This document shows, piece after piece, positions 27,324 through 35,574 of a stretch of 64,000 bases of DNA. The number at the start of each line of letters is the position of its first letter. Position 1 is the stretch's first letter. The notes beneath the pieces were generated by a model, which made no database searches, was not told where the DNA came from, and saw only the letters and a program-made list of their open reading frames with translations. The DNA comes from G020348185 sp964525045. Its GTDB lineage: Bacteria > Nitrospirota > Nitrospiria > Nitrospirales > UBA8639. The stretch lies in assembly GCA_964525045.1 (NCBI GenBank), contig CAZGFD010000016.1:15724-79723 (forward strand), given 5' to 3'. The position numbers and the translations under genes are program-made.

Positions 27324-27545
27324 AATCGTTGTTTGAAAATAAAAAATTAGCTGAAAAACGAGGATACTTCTACCATATTGCATTCCAGAACTGTCAAGGA
27401 TGGTTGGCAAGCATTGTGCCTAGCTGACCGGTAGGGGTCAAAGCCCCGAAGAGCCGAAATTTCCTACACTCAATGAAATCCACTTCGGAATTGATAGATC
27501 AGTAACCCAGTTTACAGGCTCTTTCGACGATGGTAAAAATTCCCG

Positions 27546-28601
27546 ATGAACCTCGCGACTTGTCCCCTTCTCGTGGCCTCTGCGTTAGTTATGATCCAAT
27601 GCAGTCCGTTCCACAATGGTATTGATCCTATAAAGTCCGATCGACGTCTTTCACCCGAAACATTCTCGGTCGCCCTGATGGGAGACATTCCCTATACCGA
27701 CCGACAAATTGATCTTTTTAAAGAGCTGATCCAAGAAGTCAACGCCGATCCTACCGTGGATCTGGTCCTGCATACCGGCGATATTAAGGGGAGGGGGGAC
27801 TGCGACGACCGGGTGTATCGGCATCGATACAATCTGATGCAACAATTCAACAAGCCTGTTATCTATACGGTCGGTGATAACGAATGGACTGATTGTCACG
27901 ATTGGGAGAATGGACACTATCATCCCTTGGACCGTCTTCAGTACCTGCGCACGATCTTTTTTCCGAACCCCTTGGAATCTTCCGGTGGCCAACCAATCCC
28001 TATGCAATCGCAAAGTCGCGTCTCAGGGTTTGAGGCCTATGTGGAACATAGGATGGTGTTGCACAAACGAATCGTATTTGGAACCCTCCACGTGGTAGGC
28101 AGCAATAACGGTCTCGCTCCTTGGTCGGGAATTGACCCTGAAGATGCCTTTAACACCCCGCGCGGTGATAGGGTTGAGGAGTTTCACGCACGGGAGAACG
28201 CCGCCATCCAATGGCTCAAGGAGATCTTTCGCTTTGCCCAAGAAAAGCAGAGCCCCGGAATCGTCATTGTGATTCAAGCAAACCCCCTCTTCGACTCGGA
28301 CCCGGGCGATGAGGAAAGGGCGGGGTACAACGGATTTATTGATGCGCTGCGAGACCTCACCATGGAGTATGGAAAGCCCGTGTTATTGGCCCACGGACAC
28401 ATCCATTATCTTTGGATTGATAAACCTTTGGATCGGATCACGTCGGAAGGAAATCGGGAACCCGTGCCGACACTCACCCGCATTCAAACCGGCGGAAGTC
28501 CTCTCGTGCGGTGGATTAAAGTCACCATAGATCCTCAGTCGCCTGAGGTCTTCCTGTTCGTTGATCCCTTCATCCATAAACTCGACAATTTTCCATGGTG
28601 A
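27546..28601 (+). CDS. Calcineurin-like metallophosphoesterase, probable lipoprotein
   Basis: The 351-aa protein starts with a short signal ending VMIQC, a lipobox. Metallophosphoesterase motifs appear in order: SVALMGDIPYTD, VLHTGDIKGRGDCDD, YTVGDNEWTDCHD (GDNE-type) and LLAHGHIHYLWID (GHxH). It should bind two metal ions and hydrolyse a phosphoester at the periplasmic face. The substrate is unknown. A terminator hairpin follows the stop codon. Confidence 0.85.
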   Translation: MNLATCPLLVASALVMIQCSPFHNGIDPIKSDRRLSPETFSVALMGDIPYTDRQIDLFKELIQEVNADPTVDLVLHTGDIKGRGDCDDRVYRHRYNLMQQFNKPVIYTVGDNEWTDCHDWENGHYHPLDRLQYLRTIFFPNPLESSGGQPIPMQSQSRVSGFEAYVEHRMVLHKRIVFGTLHVVGSNNGLAPWSGIDPEDAFNTPRGDRVEEFHARENAAIQWLKEIFRFAQEKQSPGIVIVIQANPLFDSDPGDEERAGYNGFIDALRDLTMEYGKPVLLAHGHIHYLWIDKPLDRITSEGNREPVPTLTRIQTGGSPLVRWIKVTIDPQSPEVFLFVDPFIHKLDNFPW

Positions 28602-28642
28602 AATGGATTTCCCCTCCTGACTGGAATCCCCTTGATCTTTGT

Positions 28643-28684
28643 CCCCCCTGACCTAAAAGGTGTGGGAAAGGGGGGTTTTTGTTT
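28643..28684 (+). terminator. Rho-independent terminator after the metallophosphoesterase
   Basis: CCCCCC at 28643-28648 pairs with GGGGGG at 28670-28675, followed by TTTTTGTTT. The long loop contains a small secondary AGG/CCT pairing. The orientation fits the upstream plus-strand gene. Confidence 0.7.
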
Positions 28685-28704
28685 AGATTAGGAACTCCAC
28701 CACC

Positions 28705-28748
28705 TTGACAACCGGTTTCTGTTTTGCTAATTGCAATATACTTGCAAT
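28705..28748 (+). promoter_or_regulatory. Promoter with perfect dyad operator upstream of Fur-family gene
   Basis: ATTGCAAtatacTTGCAAT at 28730-28748 is a perfect 7-bp inverted repeat with a 5-base spacer. It lies just downstream of TTGACA (28705-28710) and overlaps the expected -10 region, 69 bases before the regulator's start. A Fur-family protein bound here would block its own transcription. The sequence differs from the classical iron Fur box. Confidence 0.65.
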
Positions 28749-28816
28749 AATGTTTGGCCGGCTATTTGGCATGCCGATTGGGAGTCGGAACCCCTATAAT
28801 CGATAGAGAAGAATCA

Positions 28817-29236
28817 ATGAATAGCATTTTAAATGATGGACTACGGGCATCAGGGCGTCGCCTGACACGAACGCGCCGCGCGGTATTGCTTATTTTGGAG
28901 CGAGCAAAATATCCCCTGAGTCCTTCCGAAATATATGATCGGTTGAGGAAAGCTCAGGTGTCAATCGATTTAGTGACGGTGTACCGAACGCTGTCTGTCT
29001 TGAGAGAATTGGGTCTGGCCTCAAAATGTGAGCTTCATCACGAAGGGCAGTCTCGATATGAATTGCGGGAGGGGCGCAAGCACCATCATCATATTCGCTG
29101 TGAGACCTGCGGGAAAATTGTGGACCTGTTACTCTGCCCGCTGAAAAAGCTTCAAGGTTATATTGAAAAGGAAACCCAATTTGTCGTAAACGAACATCTG
29201 CTTGAGTTTAGTGGGCTGTGCCCAAAATGCCAGTAG
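28817..29236 (+). CDS. Fur-family metalloregulator, probably Zur-like
   Basis: ATG 28817 (MNSILNDGLR) gives 139 aa, the usual family size; the longer frame from 28754 overlaps the promoter region. A winged helix (RLTRTRRAVLLILERAKYPL through SIDLVTVYRTLSVLRELGLA) is followed by KHHHHIRCETCGKIVDL and a C-terminal CPKC, the structural zinc Cys4 site. The adjacent MerC-like and His-rich genes suggest zinc rather than iron or peroxide sensing. A dyad operator precedes the gene, implying autoregulation. Confidence 0.85.
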   Translation: MNSILNDGLRASGRRLTRTRRAVLLILERAKYPLSPSEIYDRLRKAQVSIDLVTVYRTLSVLRELGLASKCELHHEGQSRYELREGRKHHHHIRCETCGKIVDLLLCPLKKLQGYIEKETQFVVNEHLLEFSGLCPKCQ

Positions 29237-29357
29237 CAAAATGTTGAAAAAGCCCGTCCACCTACGCTGAAGGTTCGGCGGACAGGCCGGCGGCGATTCT
29301 ATTCATCCTCGTCTACGTTGACAGAGTCAATTGATATTTGAAAAAGTTGATAAGGAA

Positions 29358-29840
29358 ATGAAAACTCTTGGAATGAAACTTTCAAAGGCCGGCTCGATCA
29401 CTTCTTTGATCTGTGCGGTTCATTGCGCCTTAACTCCCTTCGCTCTATTAGCCTTGCCTGTCATTGCGGCCAATTCGTCTGGAGATTTGGATATGATTCT
29501 CGGCGCCTTTCTTGCCCAAACGACCGAATGGGTGTTTTTGGGAGTGATAGGTCTGCTCGCGGGGTTTGGATTGCTGGCTGCCTATCCTATCCACCGGGAT
29601 GCCCGGCCAGCCTATTTATCTGGTGTTGGTCTCTTGATTTTGATCATTTCTCACCTTTGGCTGGTTCCAGAAAGCGCAGGAGAAATTTTTCTGGATGTAT
29701 CCGGAGCTTCCCTCATCGCTTGGGCTGGTTTTTGGAACCGCCGTCTCTGCCATGGTCTTGGATGCCACACTCATGAAAAAAATGTTGAACTTTCTTCTCC
29801 CCCTCTTCCACGCGCTGCCGATTTTTCCCCAGGGCAGTAG
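29358..29840 (+). CDS. MerC-domain membrane protein
   Basis: ATG 29358 with AAGGA just upstream is preferred over the TTG at 29331; the protein has 160 aa. Four hydrophobic helices are visible, the first containing ITSLICAVHCALTPFALLAL, the CxxHC-type metal motif of MerC. A C-terminal HGLGCHTHEKN adds potential ligands. MerC proteins take up mercuric ion, but relatives next to Fur/Zur genes are thought to handle other metals. With the neighbouring regulator and His-rich protein, zinc import is a reasonable guess. Confidence 0.75.
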   Translation: MKTLGMKLSKAGSITSLICAVHCALTPFALLALPVIAANSSGDLDMILGAFLAQTTEWVFLGVIGLLAGFGLLAAYPIHRDARPAYLSGVGLLILIISHLWLVPESAGEIFLDVSGASLIAWAGFWNRRLCHGLGCHTHEKNVELSSPPLPRAADFSPGQ

Positions 29841-29866
29841 ATTGTTTTGGATACGGCCTTCCTCTT

Positions 29867-30018
29867 GTAGTTGCACCATCTCATGGTGCTTCTTTTAAGG
29901 TCATTAGCCTCCCTGCATCAGAATTATAACGAGACGAGCCTCACTGGTAGGCTTTCGCCAAAGTTCTTTCCCTTTTCCTCCTGATGTTTAATGGGGCAGC
30001 ATGAGATGCTGCAACTAC
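29867..30018. repeat. REPIN-like inverted pair of palindromic repeats, copy 2
   Basis: The left unit (29867-29889) is GTAGTT then GCACCAT-CTC-ATGGTGC. The right unit (29996-30018) is GCAGCAT-GAG-ATGCTGC then AACTAC. These match the design at 23408-23474, with stem changes that preserve pairing. The two units are about 105 bp apart here. Confidence 0.75.
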
Positions 30019-30069
30019 AAATCGCAGGGTTAGCAGAAAAGAAAATTCAGAAGAACTTATTTCGATCGG

Positions 30070-30417
30070 TTATAGGACTTCCACTGAACCGTGATGGTCA
30101 CAGTGAGCCTGGTGGGGGAAGTGCAAATGTCCGTTCACCAGGTAATCGACATGATTACCATGCGGAACGGCTTCATGGCCGCAATTCGGCCCATGTATGT
30201 GATCCCTTACATGGCCTGTGCAGGTATGTGAAGGCGTGCAAGATTCCGGATTCTGATCTGAGATGGCAAGCACATGCTCATCCATATGTCCTTCATGTGG
30301 AAAATGCAGGTGTCCATCATGGAGATAATCGGTATGACCTTCGTGTGAAATGGAGGTGTGTCCACATTCCGGACCGTGGGTATGTTCATGACCTTGGTGA
30401 ATACTTGAGCACTCCAT
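30070..30417 (-). CDS. Histidine-rich metal-binding protein with internal duplication
   Basis: The 115-aa protein has AAGGGAG seven bases before its ATG. About a quarter of its residues are His. Two related halves are present: HGPECGHTSISHEGHTDYLH with DGHLHFPHEGHMDEH, and HGPNCGHEAVPHGNHVDYLV with NGHLHFPHQAHCDHHG. This HGPxCGH...PHxxHxDYLVxGHLH pattern is familiar from small proteins beside Zur-type regulators, probably zinc storage or chaperoning. No signal peptide is visible. It lies downstream of and converges with the Fur-MerC genes. Confidence 0.75.
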   Translation of the reverse strand: MECSSIHQGHEHTHGPECGHTSISHEGHTDYLHDGHLHFPHEGHMDEHVLAISDQNPESCTPSHTCTGHVRDHIHGPNCGHEAVPHGNHVDYLVNGHLHFPHQAHCDHHGSVEVL

Positions 30418-30433
30418 GGTATGTCTCCCTTCG

Positions 30434-31525
30434 TTACCTCGAAACGTGTTGTTTTCCGGATGTTTTTTTCATGGTGTCTCCCAATTCGTAGAGTAACGCT
30501 TCGGTTTCATCCCAGCCCAAACATGCATCCGTGATGGATATGCCATAATCAAGGGTCTTTCCCTTGGTCCATTTTTGATTTCCCGGTTTGAGATGGCTTT
30601 CCAAAAGGAGACCCATGATAGCCTGTTGCCCACCGCAAAATTGCTGAATAACTGAACGGGCGACATTGGCTTGGCGGGTATGGTCTTTTTCAGAATTTCC
30701 ATGGGAGCAATCCACCATGACAGGGCGGGAAATATCCTCGTCTCGCAATCGTGTGATCGCTTGAGCAATATCTTCAGGGCCATAATTCACTTTTCCGCCT
30801 CCCCCCCGAAGAACAATGTGCCTGTCGTGATTCCCATTGGTTTTGATAATGGAGGTTATTCCATCGACATTGATCCCGATAAAACTTTGTGGGTGGCGGG
30901 CAGCCACCATGGCATTGATGGCGACTTGAAGACCTCCATCAGTCCCATTTTTAAACCCAACCGGCATGGATAACCCACTGGCCATTTCCCGGTGCGTCTG
31001 ACTTTCTGTAGTACGGGCCCCAATAGCTGACCAACTGATAAGATCTGAAATGTACTGGGGCGTGACTGGATCCAGGAATTCAGTCGCACAGGGTACTCCC
31101 ATTTTCGTGATATGCAAGAGCACCGTTCGGGCTAACTGGAAACCTGCAGCAATATCACATGAGCCATCGAGGTGAGGGTCATTAATAAGCCCTTTCCACC
31201 CTACGGTGGTTCGTGGTTTTTCAAAATATGTCCGCATCACGATCAGCATGCGGTCTGAAAGCGATTGACTGACTTGTTGGAGTCGGTGCGCAAACTCATA
31301 GGCAGCTTCCGGATCGTGAATGGAGCATGGTCCGGCAATGACTAATAAACGGTCTTTATCCAGGCCTTGCAATATGTTTCGAATTTCCTGTCGACTGTTG
31401 AGAACCAGATTTTTCGTTTCCTCGGGGATGGGGAAACGGGTTTTTACCTCCCGTGGAGGAACCAACATTCCAATGTCGATGATATTTTGATTGTCAACTT
31501 GGTCTCTCATGTATCGTTCCTTCAA
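30434..31525 (-). CDS. aroF: 3-deoxy-7-phosphoheptulonate (DAHP) synthase, class I AroFGH type
   Basis: The 363-aa protein catalyses phosphoenolpyruvate plus erythrose-4-phosphate to DAHP, the first step of aromatic amino acid synthesis. Typical motifs are LVIAGPCSIHDPEAAYEFAH, MRTYFEKPRTTVGWKGLIND, GARTTESQTHREMASGLSMP, FKNGTDGGLQVAINAM and VMVDCSHGNSEKDH. The length and motifs match the E. coli AroF/G/H subclass; which feedback type cannot be told. The His-rich gene follows downstream. Confidence 0.95.
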   Translation of the reverse strand: MKERYMRDQVDNQNIIDIGMLVPPREVKTRFPIPEETKNLVLNSRQEIRNILQGLDKDRLLVIAGPCSIHDPEAAYEFAHRLQQVSQSLSDRMLIVMRTYFEKPRTTVGWKGLINDPHLDGSCDIAAGFQLARTVLLHITKMGVPCATEFLDPVTPQYISDLISWSAIGARTTESQTHREMASGLSMPVGFKNGTDGGLQVAINAMVAARHPQSFIGINVDGITSIIKTNGNHDRHIVLRGGGGKVNYGPEDIAQAITRLRDEDISRPVMVDCSHGNSEKDHTRQANVARSVIQQFCGGQQAIMGLLLESHLKPGNQKWTKGKTLDYGISITDACLGWDETEALLYELGDTMKKTSGKQHVSR

Positions 31526-31637
31526 AAAACTTAAGGATGGGAGAAATGAATGAAGTGAACATTGTAATCAAGAGCGGTATGGCAAGCAAGAGACCTGGAT
31601 GTGGAAGGGGAAATCAGACTATCAAAAGGGATTCAAT

Positions 31638-31928
31638 TTAGTCTTGTGCCGAAGGTTCATCCAATAGAATATCTTGAATGATTTTGTCTGCTAAGAGATC
31701 ACTGGAGATATGATAATTTCGCGATTGCAAGGCTGCACGAATTTGTTCAACCCGATCCTGGCGGATGTCAGGAATGCGTTTCGCTTCTTTTTGAACGAAG
31801 CTAATGAGGGCCGACCGTTCAGCAAGGTCGATGGGGTCGGGGGGGAAAGCTTTTGCTGCCTTGGAAGGGGAATCCGAGGGGGACGAACTTTCCTGGCTTG
31901 ATTGAGAGTTGGGGTGGGGGTCTTTCAT
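31638..31928 (-). CDS. flgM: FlgM-family anti-sigma-28 factor
   Basis: The 96-aa protein has a disordered Ser/Pro/Gln-rich N-terminus and a C-terminal part typical of FlgM: VQKEAKRIPDIRQDRVEQIR followed by AALQSRNYHISSDLLADKII. FlgM holds FliA inactive until the flagellar hook-basal body is complete. No other flagellar gene is in the window, so assignment rests on the C-terminal motif. Confidence 0.75.
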   Translation of the reverse strand: MKDPHPNSQSSQESSSPSDSPSKAAKAFPPDPIDLAERSALISFVQKEAKRIPDIRQDRVEQIRAALQSRNYHISSDLLADKIIQDILLDEPSAQD

Positions 31929-32035
31929 GTATGAACAGTATTTTTTAATTATTAATAGCTGTAGTATACCCTATAATACCTGATCAGCAAGTTAACTTTA
32001 GGTAAAGTTTCTAATGGATTATATCATAATTTATA

Positions 32036-32052
32036 ATGATTCTCAAAATCAT
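32036..32052. promoter_or_regulatory. Fur-box-like dyad
   Basis: ATGATT-CTCAA-AATCAT is a perfect 6-bp inverted repeat with a 5-base spacer, in an A/T-rich stretch 39 bases before the ferredoxin-reductase-like gene. It resembles the ATGATaATCAT core of iron Fur boxes. Confidence 0.4.
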
Positions 32053-32090
32053 GAAGGAAAAATAAATCATAACAGATACAAGGACGGACA

Positions 32091-32996
32091 ATGAAAAACG
32101 AATTATTCATTCCAGCACCAATTACCAAGGTGATCACCCTGGATCCGGGTGAAATTCGAACCATCCAGTTAACCCTCCCGAAGGAATTTGAGTTGAATCA
32201 TGTTCGATACCCGGTACGAGATAGAATGAGGCCGGGAACGGCATTCCTTACAAAATCCTTTGGCGCGCGGACCCAGAAGCTACGACGTCGGATGTATACC
32301 CGCTCTAACACTAGTGCCAGTGCGAAACTCCAACTCGAGACGGTTATCAATTATACGCACGCGGCCAAGGCCGACACCTCCTTATGGTGGCAATCGGACG
32401 AGGTCCTGGCTCAACAGCAACACGGTGAACCAATTGAGGTTCGAGTTGAATGGAATGAAATCGATTCAACTTTTGAAATCTATGAAAACACTCAGGCTTG
32501 TAAGTCAACAAATCTTCGACTTGAACCTGACGGAGAATGGGAAGGAATGAAGCTCGTTGGAATCGCGTTCGCAACGGGAATCACACCATTTTTGTCGTAT
32601 TTGAGGTACATGCAGGAACGTCAATTTGGCCGTCACCATGACGTTGTTGGTGCGCATTTCACTTTAATTGCGAGTGCGCGTACCGAGAAACAGCTTATTG
32701 AATATAAGGAATTATTAGAAATACAGGAACGCTTTCCTCTGAATTTTCGGTATCACCCGGTGTTAACGCGACAGTGGCCTCCTGATTGGCCCTATACTAA
32801 AGGGCGGATCATACGAGTCAATAGGGATGAGGTTTCATCTCCGCGAATAGATCTCTCTCCTCTTCTTGATGTCGTCCCCGAAATCGAAAAGTGTCATGTA
32901 CGAATGTGTGGAAATAAAGAAGCGCGGGATCAATTAACACAGGGATTCGGGCATTTGGGGATATCCCCTCTCAGTTTTCGAGCTGAGGTGTGGTAG
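32091..32996 (+). CDS. Ferredoxin-NADP reductase-like flavoprotein
   Basis: The 301-aa protein has an N-terminal beta-barrel part with RRRMYTRSNTSAS resembling the FAD-binding RxYS/T motif. Its NADP-binding half contains KLVGIAFATGITPFLSYLRY and the C-terminal CHVRMCGNKEARDQL. It probably transfers electrons between NAD(P)H and a small carrier. The N-terminal half is diverged, with a long basic insertion, so the exact partner is uncertain. A Fur-box-like dyad lies upstream, hinting at iron control. Confidence 0.75.
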   Translation: MKNELFIPAPITKVITLDPGEIRTIQLTLPKEFELNHVRYPVRDRMRPGTAFLTKSFGARTQKLRRRMYTRSNTSASAKLQLETVINYTHAAKADTSLWWQSDEVLAQQQHGEPIEVRVEWNEIDSTFEIYENTQACKSTNLRLEPDGEWEGMKLVGIAFATGITPFLSYLRYMQERQFGRHHDVVGAHFTLIASARTEKQLIEYKELLEIQERFPLNFRYHPVLTRQWPPDWPYTKGRIIRVNRDEVSSPRIDLSPLLDVVPEIEKCHVRMCGNKEARDQLTQGFGHLGISPLSFRAEVW

Positions 32997-33058
32997 GGCC
33001 CTTCGCGATTCTGAACAAAACCATTGTTAGAAATGTCTCTAATGGGAAAGAGCACCGG

Positions 33059-33562
33059 CTAAAATGGGGGAGGGGAAGGAGACTGATTGGCCATGATCTC
33101 GTTGGCTCGTTGAGATAAGAGGTCAGCTTCTTCATCCCGATGAGCATGTCGAAGGAGCCCTGCGTATTTATTCAAGATAATTGCGACATCCGGGTGGTTC
33201 GGTCCATTCGTTTTTTCCTTGATTGAAAGTGCCCGTTTGTATTGTTCCTCTGCTTTCTCATACTCCCCTTGTTGCTCATAAAACGTAGCTAAACTATAAA
33301 GACTGCTCATTAATAAGGGATTACCTTCGCCTAAATTCTCGGCGGTTTTCACCGTTTCCCGAAGTTGGGTTTCTGCTTCCGTAGATGAGGCAGACCGGGA
33401 GGGCTCACGAGGGGGCAACTCGTTTTCGGTTGATGGAGGGGGGGTCGTCCGCCCCTTGGAAGGCTGTGTGCAGGCATTGATTCCAACGGAGATCGCGCAA
33501 AGAATTACAAGGACATAAGGCCAATCCAGCGAGAACGGTTTGTCGAATCGATGAGTGTTCAT
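33059..33562 (-). CDS. TPR lipoprotein (kinesin-light-chain type)
   Basis: The 167-aa protein has a signal region YVLVILCAISVGINAC with a lipobox Cys, a Pro/Ser/Glu-rich linker and two to three 42-residue TPR units (SLYSLATFYEQQGEYEKAEE, KRALSIKEKTNGPNHPDVAI, LNKYAGLLRHAHRDEEADLL). It has the same repeat class as the proteins at 3.1-7.1 kb. It is likely a lipid-anchored interaction module of unknown partner. Confidence 0.75.
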   Translation of the reverse strand: MNTHRFDKPFSLDWPYVLVILCAISVGINACTQPSKGRTTPPPSTENELPPREPSRSASSTEAETQLRETVKTAENLGEGNPLLMSSLYSLATFYEQQGEYEKAEEQYKRALSIKEKTNGPNHPDVAIILNKYAGLLRHAHRDEEADLLSQRANEIMANQSPSPPPF

Positions 33563-33734
33563 GATCAGGAGGTTTTCGCTTGTTCTTTAAAATTGTATGT
33601 GGCATATGATCCTATGACAAGAATGTAGAATTCATCACCTTTTCCAACCTGTTAAAAATCGTTAAGGGATTCAAGAGAAAGTAAAAACCGAGCCGGGCAA
33701 ATCATTTGCCCGATCCTGAAAAGGTTTGTCCTAC

Positions 33735-34817
33735 ATGCCGCGAATTTGGTGTTCAATATCAGGCCATGGATTCGGCCATGGTGCTCAGACCATCTCGATC
33801 CTAAATGAAATGGGAAGAGGCCTTCCGGACTTACATGTGTTGCTTCGTACCACTCTGCCTCACCAATTCCTTAAAGAAAATCTTACGCTATCCTGGGAAC
33901 TCCATCCTTCAATCCAGGATATCGGGTGTGTACAAAATGGCCCTCTCCTCATTGACGTGGAAAAAACCTGGATTGAGTATGAACGATTTCACATCGAATG
34001 GTCACGGAAGGTTTGCGCGGAAGCCGAATTGATTCGGTCTTATCAGCCCGACTTGGTTATTTCCAATATTTCCTATTTTGGCGTGGAAGCCGGCGCACAA
34101 TCAGGAATTCCCACGGTGGCCATGGGCTCGTTGTCCTGGGATGGGGTCCTCGAATATTTCCGGACTCCCGACTCGGATGTGCACCGGCATATTATTGATC
34201 AGATCCGTCAAAGTTATCGGAAGGCACAATTGATGATCCGTTTCGCACCGGCCATCCCAATGGTTGCCTTTTCGGACCTTGTGGATGTGGGCCCTATTGC
34301 CGGGCCACTACCTCAATCGACTGGAACGGTTCGAGAGCTTCTCCAAGTAAAGCCCCAAGAAAAAATTGTCCTGGTGGCTTTCGGGGGCATACCCTTGTCC
34401 TCCTTACCCGTCGAATATTTCGAGGGGTTGCAAGGCTATCGATTTCTGGTCGACGGATTTCCGGATTTAGGAAAGCTCCCTCATCTCAATTCCATCAATA
34501 CGCTTTCCGTCCCTTTCCGACAGATTCTGGCGGAAGCCGATCTCATTATTACCAAACCTGGCTACGCAACCATTATTGAAGCTGTCAGAAATACCATTCC
34601 GGTAATTTATGTGAGGCGATATAACTTCTTGGATGAGCAACCCTTGGTTGATTATCTCCATCGATATGGACAAGGAAGAGAACTCCACATCGATCATTTT
34701 CACAAAGGAGAGTGGCTCGAAGCTCTGGAGGCCGTCCAACAGATCCCACTTCCCACCGAACGCCCCCCCGAACTCGGCACTCGATCGGCAGCGGAGGAAT
34801 TGGTCAAATTATTTTAA
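33735..34817 (+). CDS. Glycosyltransferase-like protein (GT-B fold, MurG/UGT-like)
   Basis: ATG 33735 (MPRIWCSISGHGFGHGAQTI) gives 360 aa; a TTG nine bases earlier is in frame. The N-terminal SGHGFGHGAQTI glycine-histidine loop, VISNISYFGVEAGAQSGIPT, and a C-terminal nucleotide-sugar-type half (KIVLVAFGGIPLSSLP, ADLIITKPGYATIIEAVRNT) fit GT-B enzymes related to MurG and to the N-terminal part of some sugar kinases. Donor and acceptor are unknown. Confidence 0.7.
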   Translation: MPRIWCSISGHGFGHGAQTISILNEMGRGLPDLHVLLRTTLPHQFLKENLTLSWELHPSIQDIGCVQNGPLLIDVEKTWIEYERFHIEWSRKVCAEAELIRSYQPDLVISNISYFGVEAGAQSGIPTVAMGSLSWDGVLEYFRTPDSDVHRHIIDQIRQSYRKAQLMIRFAPAIPMVAFSDLVDVGPIAGPLPQSTGTVRELLQVKPQEKIVLVAFGGIPLSSLPVEYFEGLQGYRFLVDGFPDLGKLPHLNSINTLSVPFRQILAEADLIITKPGYATIIEAVRNTIPVIYVRRYNFLDEQPLVDYLHRYGQGRELHIDHFHKGEWLEALEAVQQIPLPTERPPELGTRSAAEELVKLF

Positions 34818-34830
34818 TAAGTTTGGGTAC

Positions 34831-35385
34831 TTATGCCGCATGGGGTTGAAGCGGCGGGTATCTCGTTACCGTCATAGCTTCAAGATTGTTCTGAAATTGA
34901 TGGCCATTGGCAATTCGCTCCTTCCAAAAAATTCCGGTCACCTCAACCCGTTCATTGGTCTCGATTTGTATATTTCCCTGGGTACGATCATGGTGTCCGA
35001 AGACAATGAGCGTATGTTCCTCGCCTTTTAATACAAAGACAAAACGGATAAACAAACCTGAATCATCCACATGTAATTCGGGTTGAGTCACCGTTCCGCG
35101 GACCTTTACGATTTTTTTGTGGTACTGGTTTGGATTGGATAACAACTGCGTGATGCTCACCAATTCACCGGGATCGTCCGGAGAACCAGCCCGATGCGAG
35201 ACGTTCATCCTCATGGCACTGCCATTTTCCCAACTGCCTAGTTGGAGGGGGTTGATAATAGAAGCTGAGAAGGTTTGATGAGGAAATGACTCAACCTGTA
35301 TGGAGGACAGTAGGACAAACAAAGCAATGAACCAGACCGACTGGGGCACAACACCGAAAAATGATGGGGGATGGAAAATTTTCAT
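34831..35385 (-). CDS. Exported OB-fold-like protein, unknown function
   Basis: The 184-aa protein has a signal peptide (SVWFIALFVLLSSIQVES). The C-terminal half SITQLLSNPNQYHKKIVKVR, GTVTQPELHVDDSGLFIRFV and RVEVTGIFWKERIANGHQFQ looks like an OB-fold strand series, as in small periplasmic nucleic-acid- or ligand-binding-like domains. No named family. It converges with the glycosyltransferase-like gene. Confidence 0.55.
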   Translation of the reverse strand: MKIFHPPSFFGVVPQSVWFIALFVLLSSIQVESFPHQTFSASIINPLQLGSWENGSAMRMNVSHRAGSPDDPGELVSITQLLSNPNQYHKKIVKVRGTVTQPELHVDDSGLFIRFVFVLKGEEHTLIVFGHHDRTQGNIQIETNERVEVTGIFWKERIANGHQFQNNLEAMTVTRYPPLQPHAA

Positions 35386-35574
35386 CCATGGATCTCAAAA
35401 AAGTTGAATGATGGTATTGCCCCAATTATGATGATATCGTTTATGTCTCAGCAACAAGGATGCCTTTTTTCTGTCTTCTGAAAGGGTGTCGAAATGAATT
35501 TGCTTTACTCCGCCTTTTCCCATCATGAATCCCTTATGATTTTTAAAATTGTCTCGAAGAGATGACAAGCACCC

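Noticed and set aside
29991..30491. 166-codon plus-strand frame
   Set aside because: Antisense to the His-rich protein and starting inside a REP-like repeat.
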